In this document: in pieces, positions 50,001-58,710 of the stretch
How the letters are laid out: every line of letters starts with the position of its first letter
Numbering within the stretch: the first letter of the stretch is position 1
Assembly: GCA_030432905.1 (NCBI GenBank)
Contig: JAUILU010000001.1
Span: forward strand, 186,001 to 250,000
DNA length: 64,000 nucleotides
Source of the DNA: Phycisphaerae bacterium
GTDB lineage: Bacteria > Planctomycetota > Phycisphaerae > Phycisphaerales > UBA1924
Reading direction: 5' to 3'
Notes under the pieces: model-generated
Seen by the model: only the letters and a program-made list of their open reading frames with translations
The model's database searches: none
Told to the model about the DNA's origin: nothing
Position numbers and translations under genes: made by a program

Positions 50001-53000
50001 GCACGGGCGTGTTCGAGTCGATAGATTCTGTGGCGCAGATCTTTGGCCTCTGGAGAGCCATCAAAAGTCTCAACGAGTGACTTAATCAGTTCGTAATCTT
50101 CGTCTGATGCGGCTACGACGATTGAACCACTCCGGCTATCGGCGGTCAGCGCAATCCTCGGCGAGCGGTCTCGTCTCGATTTACCGGTTGCACTATCGAG
50201 ATCGTTGAAGAACTGCGTAATCGCCGATGCAACCTGTGAGGCGTCAGCACGCTCGAGTGTTAGCTGGCGTATAGGCAGATCACTAGAAGATACCCGATCA
50301 AGATCAGTAACGATTGTGCGAATTAGTTCAAGCTCATCTTTGGGTGCGCGAACAAGCAAGGCCCCCACCGTGTCGTCGGCGCTTATCTGCACCTTGCTCC
50401 GAGTAACAGGGTCACGCGAAAGAAGAAGAGAGGTCACGGCTCGAGAGACCGATGATGGCGTGTTCTGCGTCAGTCTGAAGATCTCAAGTTCTAAACTATC
50501 GAGGTGTTCCTCAACATCTAGCGTCGGAAGAAGGAGTTTTATTTCGTCATGTTGCTTGCTTGCCGCGGAAACAAGAAGCGTGTTGCTGCGGGCATCGGCA
50601 ACGATTGCCGGCCTCGGCAAATCCGGGTTTGCTTGCCTTTGCGCATTGAATAACTGAGTAAGAGAGCGTGATAGTGTCTGCGGATCAGCATGCTCAAGGG
50701 CGTACCTGCGTATCCCCATGTGCGACTCGGTTGGAGATTGATCTATGAGAGCGATGAACTGATCAAGTGCGACAATTGACTCTTCCGGTGCAGACACAAC
50801 AAGAGACGTGTTGCCAGGCCCGGCGGTCACGCTGATCTTTGAGCCATCTAATTCAGAAACGACTGTTGTTCCGTCATCGGCTAGAACCGATACACTTGCC
50901 GTGCGAATTGTACGAGCCTGCCTGCCGGTTGGGGAAGGTGAAATGAAGTCACGGACCGCGGCAAGCGCCCTGTTCGCTCTTACTGTGCTGAGCGGGTACA
51001 CCTTGACAATCCGAGGGCTTGAACTCTCAGGCTGGCTCATCGCAGCGATCAACGGCCGGACGGACTCGAAGTCTACATCGTTTGCCCAAACCACGATACT
51101 GTTGCCCGCGCGATCAGGCGCCGACGCGACCCTGCCCGTAAAGCCACCCGGGTTCGAGTCACCTCTGGTTCCGATCTGTTGAACTGTCCGCGAGAGAATC
51201 TGAGAGATCGCAGTAGGATCAACACCAACCGGCAACCTTATAACACGGGCTCGAGTCGGGGATGGCGGGGCCATCTCTTCTAGCTCGGAGGCTAGTTCCG
51301 TAAGCCGGTCAGTGAGGACGGTCGATCCAGAGAGAACCAGAGTGTTCGTCACCGGGTCAACGGCGATGACTACATCCACCTGGGATTCTTCATCTGGGTC
51401 ATCAGCTTCCGGCTGCACGCCTTGAAGAAGTGCGACGTCAACATCAATAACCTGAGCGAATACCAACTCCATTAAAGACACTGCAATAGCATGTGAAGGA
51501 TGTGGCGGATATTGTAGTTGGTATGTGCCGTGGTCAGTGCCTTCTTGCTGCAACTCCTCAGTACTCATGATCTCAACGCGCACGCCGGACTGCTCTTCAA
51601 GCAAGTCGCGCAGTATCTCTGCCATGTCAGAGGCTTTCATCCGGGATGGGTCAACGCTCATTCGTCGCAGTTGACGACTTGATGTCAGTGCTGCCCTATC
51701 GAGATCTGATACGAGCTCGTCAATCCTGCTGTACTGCGATGCATCTGCACGAACTACAAGTGCATTAGAATCTGTATCTACGCGAACGACCGGTGGGATG
51801 GACGAGGCGGTATCCTCGTCAAACATGGCATCGATCATTTCAGCCACGGAACTCGCTTCCGCGTTGCGGAGCGAAATCACCCGGACTGGACGGTCAACTA
51901 CTGTCTCGTTCTGCTTTACGTCGAGTTCAGCAACGATCTGCTCTACAAGATCGAGCACCGGCGTAGGACCTGTTACAACCAGCGTGTTCAGGCGAGGTTC
52001 TGCGATGACTCTCGCTTCTTGTCTGACTCCGCCACCATTGGCTAGATAAGAGCCCAGCATCCAAGACGGCATGAGATCCGTTTCAGATTTACGCGAGACG
52101 ATCTGTTCTACAATCGGCGCCAACGCCTCGGCCCTGGCGTTTTGAAGAGAAATGGTGCGGATCGAAATACCATCTGTGTCCACGGCCTGATCAAGCTCTG
52201 CGATGAGCGTTTCCGCTTTCTGCAAGATGTCTGGATGGGCGGTAACAACAACACTGTTGCTTGTTGGCTCGGCAACAACAGAAATCGGTGTACTCCGAGA
52301 CGCGGATTCGCGCAGCGATGAGTTGAGTGTGGAAGCGATCGAAGTCGAGTCGCCCTTCTGGATGCTGAAGACACGTGTGCCGCGCAGATCTTCAGAGTTA
52401 ATAGAATCGAATGACTCAACGAGCTGATCAACCAACTCAACCAGAGGCCTTGGAGTCACCGCGAATAAACTGTTCGTATCGTCATTGGCGGTAAATACAG
52501 GCCTTGCGACCGGCACACCAGCATCCTCTGCGGCCAAGAGATCAGCGGGCCATCGTGTTCGGTCATCAAATACACTCGTGAGTGTTCGAGCCAACGAGCT
52601 GGCGGATGCGTTCTGCAATTGGATAGAACGGAACGTGGTTTCGGGTACGAGGATGGTCCTGTCGTCAAACTCAGCCAGAAGACCGGCGGCACGGGCCACG
52701 GCATCTGGTTCGCCAGTAACAACAATACTGCCGCTCGATTGTTCGACAAAGAGGTCCGCGGTCGCGGCACGGTTTGCCGACGTCTGTCCAAGTACCCGTG
52801 ACACAGATTCTGCTAGCTTTTCAGGCCGTGACCTAGAAGGTGTGTAGGTCACCATCGTTTGCTCAACACCCGAAGGCCTATCCAGTTTGGAGACAATCGC
52901 CCGAGCCAATTCGAGCGTGGCCATGGGCGCCGACACTACAAGAGTGTTCGTACGTTCATCGGGCTCAACTCTGACTTTCGGTGCCGGGGGCGCTTCAGCG

Positions 53001-56000
53001 CGGGTGTAACGAAGTCTTATTGCCATGACTCTCGGATCAGTCTCAAGCTGGTTTACGAGCAATCTCTCTAGAGTCTCGGCAATATCACGCGCAATCGCGT
53101 GTTCGAGCTGGAATGTTTCAATACCTGTGGATTCAGCGTCGACGGGTCGGGTATCTAGAGAAGTCGCAAGCTCAGCGAGTTTGTCAACTTCCTTTTGCAG
53201 TCCGGAAATAACGATTGAGTTGACGCCACGCACCGCACGAATCAGCGGTTGATTCGCGGTCGGCATGTCCATCGCGGCGGATGCTGCTGAAAGTGTTGGA
53301 GCTACTGATTCTGAATCGGCGAAGGTGAGTGTCAATACTCTAACAGTGTGCCTCGAACCCGCCGCGGCTTGACTGTCTAGCGCTTCGACCAACTCTGCTG
53401 CAATAGACTGGATGACCTCGGGTGCCGAGATAATCAACGTATTCGATCCGACGTCGGCCGAAACGGTAAGAGCTAGATCCGGTTCTGATTCGTCAAGAAC
53501 CTGACGCGCCTGATCCGTCAGCGTTTCAGTCAGCACCGCCACCAATCGATCAGCTCTCGCGTGTTCTAGCCTGTAAAGGCGCAAGACTCGTTCGGGCAAT
53601 TCAGGCGGGCTATCAAGGCTCGAAAGAACACTTTCAACTGCTTCAAAGATTTCGGTTGGGCCGCTGACGATGAGAGACCGGCCCCGCTGCTCTGTAGAAA
53701 TAGTGACAGCGGATCTACCGGTAGCCCCGAGCGCATTACGATCCGCTAGTTCGCGGATGGTCTTACTTACGGAATCGAGTTCGGCTCGTTTAATCTGATA
53801 GGTTCTAACTTCAACATCCTCTGTTGCCTGTGCCCTATCCAGCTCACGGACCAGTTGCTCAAAGCCAGCCAGTCGCGCAGAGGGTGCATCCACAATCAGC
53901 GAGTTGGTCGCTACGTCTGCACGAACCGCGATCTCTTTTTCTTGGCGAAGATCAGGACGGGGTCTGCCGCGAGAATCGACAGGCATGGGCGGCTCTGGGT
54001 ACATCTGGTCGATCGTCCGCGCGAGTTCTTCCGCACGCGCGATCTTCAGAGGGAAGATCTGGATGCCGCGGCCTTCGTCGTCAATGGCCTGCGCGTCATT
54101 GAGATCGATCACGATGCGCTCGATCTCGGGCAAGACGTCTTGGTGCGCAGCGACAATCAAGGTATTCGTTGAGGCATCAGCGCGGATATCGACAGGCATC
54201 GTTGCGCGTTCAGTGCTCGAACGGCGATCGAATGATTGCTGCAATACGTTTGCGATGTTGGTTGCGTCTGTTGAGCGAAGCTTGAGAATCCGAAGCGGAG
54301 GCCTTTGCTGACCATCAGAAGTGTCAAGCGATTGAACGAGCGGATCGATGACCCCCCAGTCTTCCCGTGTTGCCGAGATGAGGATCGAGTTAGTCGATTC
54401 AATGGCCTCGAACGTTGGCATCGGACCGCCGTGCTGTTTCATGGCTGAACTTGTGGACATGAGTTCCGTCAGAAACGCCGTGACGTCCAGAACGTCGGAT
54501 TCGCGGAGCTCAACAAGCCTGATCTGTCTTGATGGACCCGTTTGGCTCTGAAGCTCATCGAGCACAGCGAGGAATCGCGTCATCGACTCGGCTTCACCGA
54601 CGATTTCGAGAGTGTTGGATTCCTCATCTACGGTTACATCAACTGGCTTTGCGTCCGGAAGTGACGCGGTCTGTACCTCGTAGATCTGCTCTGCCCTCGA
54701 GGCGATCGAGGATGCAAGCTGGCCTGTAATCGGCACAATGCGTAACTCTTGCTCAACCGGGACTGCGGAAAGATCCGCGAGCATCTGCTCGACTTTCTCA
54801 AATGTAACAGCATCACCCGCCACGATGAGCGTCTTGCTGCGTGGCTCGGTCTCAATGAGGACCTGAACAGCTTGCCGACCGGCCTGCGCAGGTGAACTCA
54901 GTACGCCACGGCTTGCGAGGCCCTTCAAAGCCTGGGCGATGACCTGAATGTCAGCGTTCTCAACTCTGTATGTGCGCAGCTCTGCCGTCGCTGGTACCTG
55001 AACACGGTCGAGTTGTTCAGCAAGTTCGGTGAGTGAAGCCATCCGGTCTGCCGGGGCGTCGATGATGAGTGAATTGCTGTTCTGTTCTGCGGATACCGTG
55101 ACCTGTTTCGGCTCGCGAAGCCAAGGCATCGGGTTGCCCCGACGATCTAGCGGCACCGGGGGCTCGGGATACAACTGATCCATCGCAGAAGCGACGTCGG
55201 CGGCCCTTGCAACCCGGAGCGGGAACAGCCTGGTTAACCTCTCCGGGCCATCGCTCTGTTCGGTGTTGAGTGCCTCTACAAACTGTTTAATATCAGCAAA
55301 CAGGTCTTCGTGAGCGGCAACAATCAAAGTGTTTGTCGCGACGTCAGCCCGGACTTCGACAGGCTTTGTCGTCCGTTCTGCCTGAGGACGTTGGCGGTAC
55401 TGCTCGGTCAGCATCGAGGCGATCGAGTTGGCTTCGGCGGTGCGAAGCTGTAACAGCCGAAGTGGCGGCAGATCTGTCTGCTCGAGCACATCAAGCCGGC
55501 GCACATGATCTTCAATGATCTTGTGCTGCAAAGGCTCCGCGACGACAAGCAGGCTGTTGGTGCGTTTGACAGGAGTGATCGACGGGGCTGGAACCTGTCG
55601 CCCGGGATCGATCGAATCCGCCGATGACATGTAGGCCAACAAAGGCTCTACGAGATCTTCCGCAGATGCACGCTGGACATCAATAAACCTCGTCGTGCGC
55701 GCTGGCGGCATCATCTGTTGTGCACTGTCAAGACTGTCTGTGAACGCAGCGACTTGCTTGCTTGTACCCGTGAGAATGAGGTACCCAGAAGATTCATCGT
55801 GCTGAACCGCAGGCTCATCAAGTTCCGGATGCTCAAGGGCAACAAGCCCTTTCGTGCGTTCGATTAGTTCTGCGGGGTCCTCCGATTGAATCTTGATGAC
55901 TTCAACCCTCAGATCATCAGACTCCTTGCTGGTGATCTGGGTCATTATCCCTTCAATGAGCGCAAACTGCGGCTGCTCCGCACGCACCACGAGCTGATCG

Positions 56001-57688
56001 AGCTCATCGATTGCTTGGATTGACGGCTTAGCCCCTTTGCCGTCGAGAACAACCGCAACAACTCGCACTAACCGATCTGCGAGCTGCTGGGCGGTATCTG
56101 GTGCAACGTCATACGTGCGTGTTTCGGTGGCCTGCTGAAGCGATAGCTTGGCATCACTAAGTAGCTTGACGTAAGCATCGATCTCGGCTCGGCTGCCGAT
56201 AAGCGTGACCGCGGATGAATCCGCATCAAGCGATCGATCGAGAGACTCGTGATCCGGGCGACTCTTTATATATAAGTCTTCGATGCCTGAGAACATCGTT
56301 TGGGGGTCACTTGTGTCAAGGCTCACGACCCGAACCTCGCGCGATCCGGTTGCCGGGCGGTCGATTCCCGAGATCAAGGTTTCGAGCTTATCGATCTCGC
56401 CAACCGGCCCAGCAACGACCAGTGATCGGTCATCAGCACCAGTGACAATCCGCAGCACGTTCAGCTGCCTCTGGGTCAGGAGGCGGTCGAGCAACGTCTT
56501 GGCTGACCCAGCGCCGAGGTGCTCAAGACCGATGACCCTTGCCACCTCCTTGCCCGGTTCTGCGACGCCGCTGACAGGGTCGAGTTCGTTAATCAGTGCG
56601 GTCGCTTGAGTGACCTGATCGGCACTGCCAACCACCGCAACCTTGCCGGCCTCGTCGAGGCTGACAATCGTTGGCCTGCGCGATTGTTCAACAGATGCAA
56701 AGAGCTGTTGCAAACGATCAGACGCAATCTTCGGAGTCACGGCTTCGAGTGAGAGTGTGACCAGCGTCCTGTTGCCGCCAACTGCGCCCGCCTCATCAGC
56801 ATCAAGGAGCGCGATCAATTCTTCGACCGTCTGTATTCTTGATTCAGGGCCAACAACAATAACTGCGTTTGAACGGTTGTCCGCTTGGATGTTGAGACCG
56901 CCGACGTCAACGTCCTCGACAACTCTCTGCTTGCCATCCTTATCAATGATGATGCGTTGGACGCGTTGGCCGACCAATCCTTTGAGCGCCTCGACAACCG
57001 CGTCGGGCTTCGCGTTGCGGAGCGGGAACAGCTTGTAAGACGAATCGACTGGGCGGCGTTCATCGATCGTTGCGATGACCTGAGAGATGCGTTCGATCTG
57101 CGCCGCGGTTTCGACGACGATGATGATGTTCTGTTCCGCGACCGGAGTCACTGAGCCGTAGGAATCAAGAAGTGGCTTGATCTGCTCGGCGACCAACGCC
57201 GCGTTGGCGTTATTGAGCGGGATCGTGACCGTGACAATCTGATCGGGGTTGATGCCGTCAGGGAGTTGGCCGCTGAATGCTTCGCCCGAACGCTTGACCG
57301 CTTCCGGGAGCGTTGACAGGTACAGGAACTCGCCCTCGTGTCTGATGTACCGGTCGTGACGACGGAGCATCAGATTCATGATGCTGATCGCTTCGGGGAG
57401 TTCGTACTCACTCGCCGAGACGTAAGTCAGTACGCCGGCCGGCGCATCTGATTCAAAGATGATCGGTACGCCGGACTGCCTCGAGAAGAAGTCGAGCACC
57501 TGATCGAACGGCGCGTTCTTGAACGCGAAACCGATACGCAGCGCCGACTCCTGCTGAGTCTCAGTTGGCTGATTGGCAGGTTCTGCAGTTTCAGCTTGCG
57601 CACAGAGCGAAGCAGAAACATAGCAACCACCAATGAATGCGGCTAAACGAACGGTCCGCTTCATGGACCAGCGAGCTCTTGTAGGCAT
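44066..57688 (-). CDS. gspD: Giant GspD-type secretin with about 50 tandem N-domain-like modules
   Basis: The frame encodes about 4540 residues without interruption. After a signal peptide comes an N0-like domain (residues 50-130, LRIGFAFKNAPFDQVLDFFS). Next are about 50 consecutive modules of roughly 80 residues, each with a strand ending in a TN-x-LIV-x-A core, a helix and a closing LD, the pattern of secretin N1-N3 domains. The end is a single secretin domain (residues about 4250-4490) with LQILSNPRLTVNNNEAASIQVG, TVTVRDGQTVVIGGLI and VPLFGDIPLVGEVF. Ordinary GspD has about 650-750 residues and three or four N domains. The start at 57688 has AGGAG upstream; 57664 and 57739 are alternatives. 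It lies in the gsp operon, so it should form the outer-membrane channel of a type II system. Confidence 0.93.
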   Translation of the reverse strand: MPTRARWSMKRTVRLAAFIGGCYVSASLCAQAETAEPANQPTETQQESALRIGFAFKNAPFDQVLDFFSRQSGVPIIFESDAPAGVLTYVSASEYELPEAISIMNLMLRRHDRYIRHEGEFLYLSTLPEAVKRSGEAFSGQLPDGINPDQIVTVTIPLNNANAALVAEQIKPLLDSYGSVTPVAEQNIIIVVETAAQIERISQVIATIDERRPVDSSYKLFPLRNAKPDAVVEALKGLVGQRVQRIIIDKDGKQRVVEDVDVGGLNIQADNRSNAVIVVGPESRIQTVEELIALLDADEAGAVGGNRTLVTLSLEAVTPKIASDRLQQLFASVEQSRRPTIVSLDEAGKVAVVGSADQVTQATALINELDPVSGVAEPGKEVARVIGLEHLGAGSAKTLLDRLLTQRQLNVLRIVTGADDRSLVVAGPVGEIDKLETLISGIDRPATGSREVRVVSLDTSDPQTMFSGIEDLYIKSRPDHESLDRSLDADSSAVTLIGSRAEIDAYVKLLSDAKLSLQQATETRTYDVAPDTAQQLADRLVRVVAVVLDGKGAKPSIQAIDELDQLVVRAEQPQFALIEGIMTQITSKESDDLRVEVIKIQSEDPAELIERTKGLVALEHPELDEPAVQHDESSGYLILTGTSKQVAAFTDSLDSAQQMMPPARTTRFIDVQRASAEDLVEPLLAYMSSADSIDPGRQVPAPSITPVKRTNSLLVVAEPLQHKIIEDHVRRLDVLEQTDLPPLRLLQLRTAEANSIASMLTEQYRQRPQAERTTKPVEVRADVATNTLIVAAHEDLFADIKQFVEALNTEQSDGPERLTRLFPLRVARAADVASAMDQLYPEPPVPLDRRGNPMPWLREPKQVTVSAEQNSNSLIIDAPADRMASLTELAEQLDRVQVPATAELRTYRVENADIQVIAQALKGLASRGVLSSPAQAGRQAVQVLIETEPRSKTLIVAGDAVTFEKVEQMLADLSAVPVEQELRIVPITGQLASSIASRAEQIYEVQTASLPDAKPVDVTVDEESNTLEIVGEAESMTRFLAVLDELQSQTGPSRQIRLVELRESDVLDVTAFLTELMSTSSAMKQHGGPMPTFEAIESTNSILISATREDWGVIDPLVQSLDTSDGQQRPPLRILKLRSTDATNIANVLQQSFDRRSSTERATMPVDIRADASTNTLIVAAHQDVLPEIERIVIDLNDAQAIDDEGRGIQIFPLKIARAEELARTIDQMYPEPPMPVDSRGRPRPDLRQEKEIAVRADVATNSLIVDAPSARLAGFEQLVRELDRAQATEDVEVRTYQIKRAELDSVSKTIRELADRNALGATGRSAVTISTEQRGRSLIVSGPTEIFEAVESVLSSLDSPPELPERVLRLYRLEHARADRLVAVLTETLTDQARQVLDESEPDLALTVSADVGSNTLIISAPEVIQSIAAELVEALDSQAAAGSRHTVRVLTLTFADSESVAPTLSAASAAMDMPTANQPLIRAVRGVNSIVISGLQKEVDKLAELATSLDTRPVDAESTGIETFQLEHAIARDIAETLERLLVNQLETDPRVMAIRLRYTRAEAPPAPKVRVEPDERTNTLVVSAPMATLELARAIVSKLDRPSGVEQTMVTYTPSRSRPEKLAESVSRVLGQTSANRAATADLFVEQSSGSIVVTGEPDAVARAAGLLAEFDDRTILVPETTFRSIQLQNASASSLARTLTSVFDDRTRWPADLLAAEDAGVPVARPVFTANDDTNSLFAVTPRPLVELVDQLVESFDSINSEDLRGTRVFSIQKGDSTSIASTLNSSLRESASRSTPISVVAEPTSNSVVVTAHPDILQKAETLIAELDQAVDTDGISIRTISLQNARAEALAPIVEQIVSRKSETDLMPSWMLGSYLANGGGVRQEARVIAEPRLNTLVVTGPTPVLDLVEQIVAELDVKQNETVVDRPVRVISLRNAEASSVAEMIDAMFDEDTASSIPPVVRVDTDSNALVVRADASQYSRIDELVSDLDRAALTSSRQLRRMSVDPSRMKASDMAEILRDLLEEQSGVRVEIMSTEELQQEGTDHGTYQLQYPPHPSHAIAVSLMELVFAQVIDVDVALLQGVQPEADDPDEESQVDVVIAVDPVTNTLVLSGSTVLTDRLTELASELEEMAPPSPTRARVIRLPVGVDPTAISQILSRTVQQIGTRGDSNPGGFTGRVASAPDRAGNSIVVWANDVDFESVRPLIAAMSQPESSSPRIVKVYPLSTVRANRALAAVRDFISPSPTGRQARTIRTASVSVLADDGTTVVSELDGSKISVTAGPGNTSLVVSAPEESIVALDQFIALIDQSPTESHMGIRRYALEHADPQTLSRSLTQLFNAQRQANPDLPRPAIVADARSNTLLVSAASKQHDEIKLLLPTLDVEEHLDSLELEIFRLTQNTPSSVSRAVTSLLLSRDPVTRSKVQISADDTVGALLVRAPKDELELIRTIVTDLDRVSSSDLPIRQLTLERADASQVASAITQFFNDLDSATGKSRRDRSPRIALTADSRSGSIVVAASDEDYELIKSLVETFDGSPEAKDLRHRIYRLEHARASEVGDIVQSISWSMQYDRSRSRDQSGNNSDRLYIESNDRLNAIVVLASPDRVDAIESIISELDVPTDSIGELALKAIVLERSDANAVARVITESTATPGWRFWQGRDPDAVVAQVDRMRNAVLLVGRKDRVELASGFVEEIERAGSDGGNTVSTIRLEHARADRAASAINRFFQQRARSQGIALTGVTVIGSADGNVIVVAANEADTELINGMIQDIDQPEMGQDRSIEVYVLNNANVAETSRTVTSMFPSRGGRAEDRVIVTPQNQSSSLIISAPSKLHGPISELIAELDSPPSDENTRILTVTLESAIAADVAASLRAALPDSIKVKITPVDRSNSLLLTGSDEAIQIVMQRVQELDSKPVRDLMEFRRVRIVNVDAFDVFSTLRTVIRSRPTTPSGVPAGVDYDPDDNTVSISATGVDLEYLLAVIEQLDVPSDIELRTEFVSLEFANATQVAEALDMFFGPFAVAATTPGARRVTIVPDEASNSLVISADAEEWESILSLLSTLDSEKYDTSRQLAVIKLEYADAVSVAGALDEGFRDTLETGVRREQARQQSRQQNGRNDQVTPPAVLIRDEDLPTVSAERETNSLVVFATRRDLERIRAIVEQIDRSEFVEYPEARIIAIDSGKPSAIATAVRDLYADHEGRQGKRSVLVYGDDQSRTLIVRADDRTFVQIQALAEAVQNQSDQRGVRVRVITLMNAPASRVQPAILAAYQQTASSRSEALSIQVDKSSNSLVIASTRDLYDEISETVRELDIGPGNQPESTIPGVFGSIQIVDVANNDPIRIIQMLTQLGVTQPDQSGQPGLVGDPVRLSPLSSRRAIAVTGSAVDVTTVAKLIPSIDLESVVPTHSAAIVPLQVADASAVVSTLNNLLSPSTNASGASPAQSAAEHLRRLRVAQGVDEPLELDLSTPIRLMADATTNAVIIASSEGNVSSVRELAAMMDKLPIGEAVVIRVFPMQAASADRVQTIISDLFRQGAQLGAIPGTNRLARPSTATGQALLSEIALSVDERSNTLIVAGREESVALVEVLIADLDAEQASTWVEPTLIELKFADPRDLADRLNAVLVNGLTDTPESLALQRQAGRIRFAHAGGQEDEILNADLFTAAGTLLIEPEPNMRALLVLASPANTRVVRELVSMLDVESASASNTVRLFPLKHAAADRILGIVTDLFQERERQPDFREEDRIIASLDARTNTIVVTTSPDSFEVLQSLIESLDSPNPNYAVGLHVVQIDGGDVAQLAPKIQRLMRERISASQRAGSVSSPLDSFTIEAEPATNSLIVAASDENMVLVHELVKTLTGDDTQALARGTQIEIIALASTRPSDAANAVDEFYVSPENLRRGPGSVGVMANQRLNALVVRGTQDDIDAVRAFVTQFDTASPSAIQNVKRLELETANAYEVVQLLEQVLSGRSVAGGRNQSGQAIKLRFYRQQLIAGLEETKQYTETEIDSVIREQVSLTPELRTNSVLVAAPPDVMKFVESMILDLDTTSAGTRKIEKFRLANADARAMADVLRNLFSLRQSGQNNLFLVPSGQPSLDQPQTEQIAGSVDGQSLTPVPDDRQQLAITIDARTNTLLVSATEEYLDLVRDVVQELDSIIATEREQIVFDLQYAQADAVESTLQQYFQSEADRIRGVLSPGQGGSLTRQLEQEVTVVGDAKSQKVLISASPRYIETVRQIVHELDAPPPQVIIQVLLAEVTLDESDQWGLSADAFDVGGDSYDIGFLGAGASLATALGVPNLSVSSTDFGLLVRALQAQGKLQILSNPRLTVNNNEAASIQVGENVALPDEVETLTDGRTRANIRREDVGVLLSVTPSISSDGFVRLDIQPEISTVTERTTQITEDFAAPIISTRKVDTTVTVRDGQTVVIGGLIQTTQQERFTKVPLFGDIPLVGEVFRSHDIQDVRTELLIILTPQVVAGGENGGSQILDRDTQRAIENYIDPVGLRSLLELHEPVEADDVGDESDDTEPLE
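53630..55480 (-). repeat. Tandem five-module segmental duplication inside gspD
   Basis: Two adjacent stretches (about 54800-55480 and 53630-54310) code for parallel strings: PPLRLLQLRTAEANSIASML against PPLRILKLRSTDATNIANVL, TNTLIVAAHEDL against TNTLIVAAHQDV, and a module insert ending in LYPEPPVP against MYPEPPMP. The spacing between copies is about 1165 bases (about 388 residues), equal to five modules. Confidence 0.75.
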
Positions 57689-57744
57689 CTCCGCCTGCTC
57701 CTGTGAATCCGTGCTCCGCACGGGCTGTTGACACGTCAAATAGT

Positions 57745-58710
57745 CTACTCGATCACGGGCTCGCGCTCAGCCAGCGACTGCCCGAGCGCAACTCGATACC
57801 CAGACTCACCTTCTGAGAGCATCACATAGTGCCCCTCGATAGCATCGATAGTGAGTCCGAGAATCTGCCCGCCAAGACCGAGCGATCGCGAAGCACCGGT
57901 CTTGCTGTTACTCAGGATCGTTTCACCGCCCGTTGGCGTCTGCATGACACCGGATACGAGCCAGTCGCCGTATGGCTTTGGCTTCGGCTTTGGTGCCGGC
58001 GGAGGCGAATCATCCCGGGCAACGACGTCTGGTTCCGGAGCCGACGCCACGAACGGGTTCCGCACCATCGATTGGGCCAGACGATCTGCTCCGATGTCAT
58101 GCACATACGCCGACTCTCCGGTCGTGTCGTCGGCAAGATCAGGCATCACAATACTCGTCACCCCAACGACCAGCGAGTACGACTTGCGCTCCTTGCCCGC
58201 AGGTTGGATCGACACATTCGAGACACGCGCGAGCCAAGGCTGCGCCTCTAGCATTGCAATCGTTTGAACACACGCTTCGTAAGAACCCTGACCCGTGATT
58301 GTTGTTTCCTGGATGATGCAATCGGCGAGTCGTCGCATCTCGAGGCTGAACTCAACCGGCTTCTCATTCGCAGCCGGGTTGCCAATCGGCTTTGGCTCCT
58401 TGCACGCGATTACATACTCAGACAACTCAGCGCTTGTGCATAGCTCGGTCAGCAACGTGCGAAGACGATGCTCTGCGAGTTCCGGAGTCTTTCCAAGTGT
58501 CGTGCCAGCGATCGCCTTCAACTCCTCGCGCAAGCGCTTCGAGTCACGAAGACTGCTTTGCATCTGGGACTTGCCGCCCGACCACGATGCAAGACGTGAA
58601 CGCATTTCATTCATCGGGCCAGCGTGGATTGACGTGTACGCGACATAAAGCACACCCGCCGCGAACACGCAACAGATCGCAATTGCGATGCGATTCTTAT
58701 TCATCATCAT
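57745..58710 (-). CDS. PilO/GspM-like protein fused to a PilP/GspC-like domain
   Basis: The 321-residue protein has a short cytoplasmic start, one membrane helix (IAIAICCVFAAGVLYVAYTS), a coiled coil (RSRLASWSG to LREELKAIAG), a ferredoxin-like part with LEMRRLADCIIQETTITGQGSYEACVQTIAML, typical of PilO/GspM, a Pro/Lys linker (PPPAPKPKPKP), and a beta domain with GDWLVSGVMQTPTGGETILSN and GGQILGLTIDAIEGHYVML. The latter resembles the homology region of GspC/PilP, which binds the secretin N0 domain. The gene overlaps gspL by 14 bases and precedes gspD. Three consecutive ATGs leave the exact start open. Confidence 0.78.
   Translation of the reverse strand: MMMNKNRIAIAICCVFAAGVLYVAYTSIHAGPMNEMRSRLASWSGGKSQMQSSLRDSKRLREELKAIAGTTLGKTPELAEHRLRTLLTELCTSAELSEYVIACKEPKPIGNPAANEKPVEFSLEMRRLADCIIQETTITGQGSYEACVQTIAMLEAQPWLARVSNVSIQPAGKERKSYSLVVGVTSIVMPDLADDTTGESAYVHDIGADRLAQSMVRNPFVASAPEPDVVARDDSPPPAPKPKPKPYGDWLVSGVMQTPTGGETILSNSKTGASRSLGLGGQILGLTIDAIEGHYVMLSEGESGYRVALGQSLAEREPVIE

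Noticed and set aside
44066-57688. Giant gspD as an artificial fusion of several genes by missing stop codons
   Set aside because: There is only one signal peptide and N0-like domain at the start and one secretin domain at the end; the modules between are continuous in one frame and each differs from the others.
44066-57688. CRISPR-like or simple DNA repeats in the 13.6-kb gene
   Set aside because: Repetition is at protein level with strong DNA divergence; no exact repeats with regular spacers were seen.
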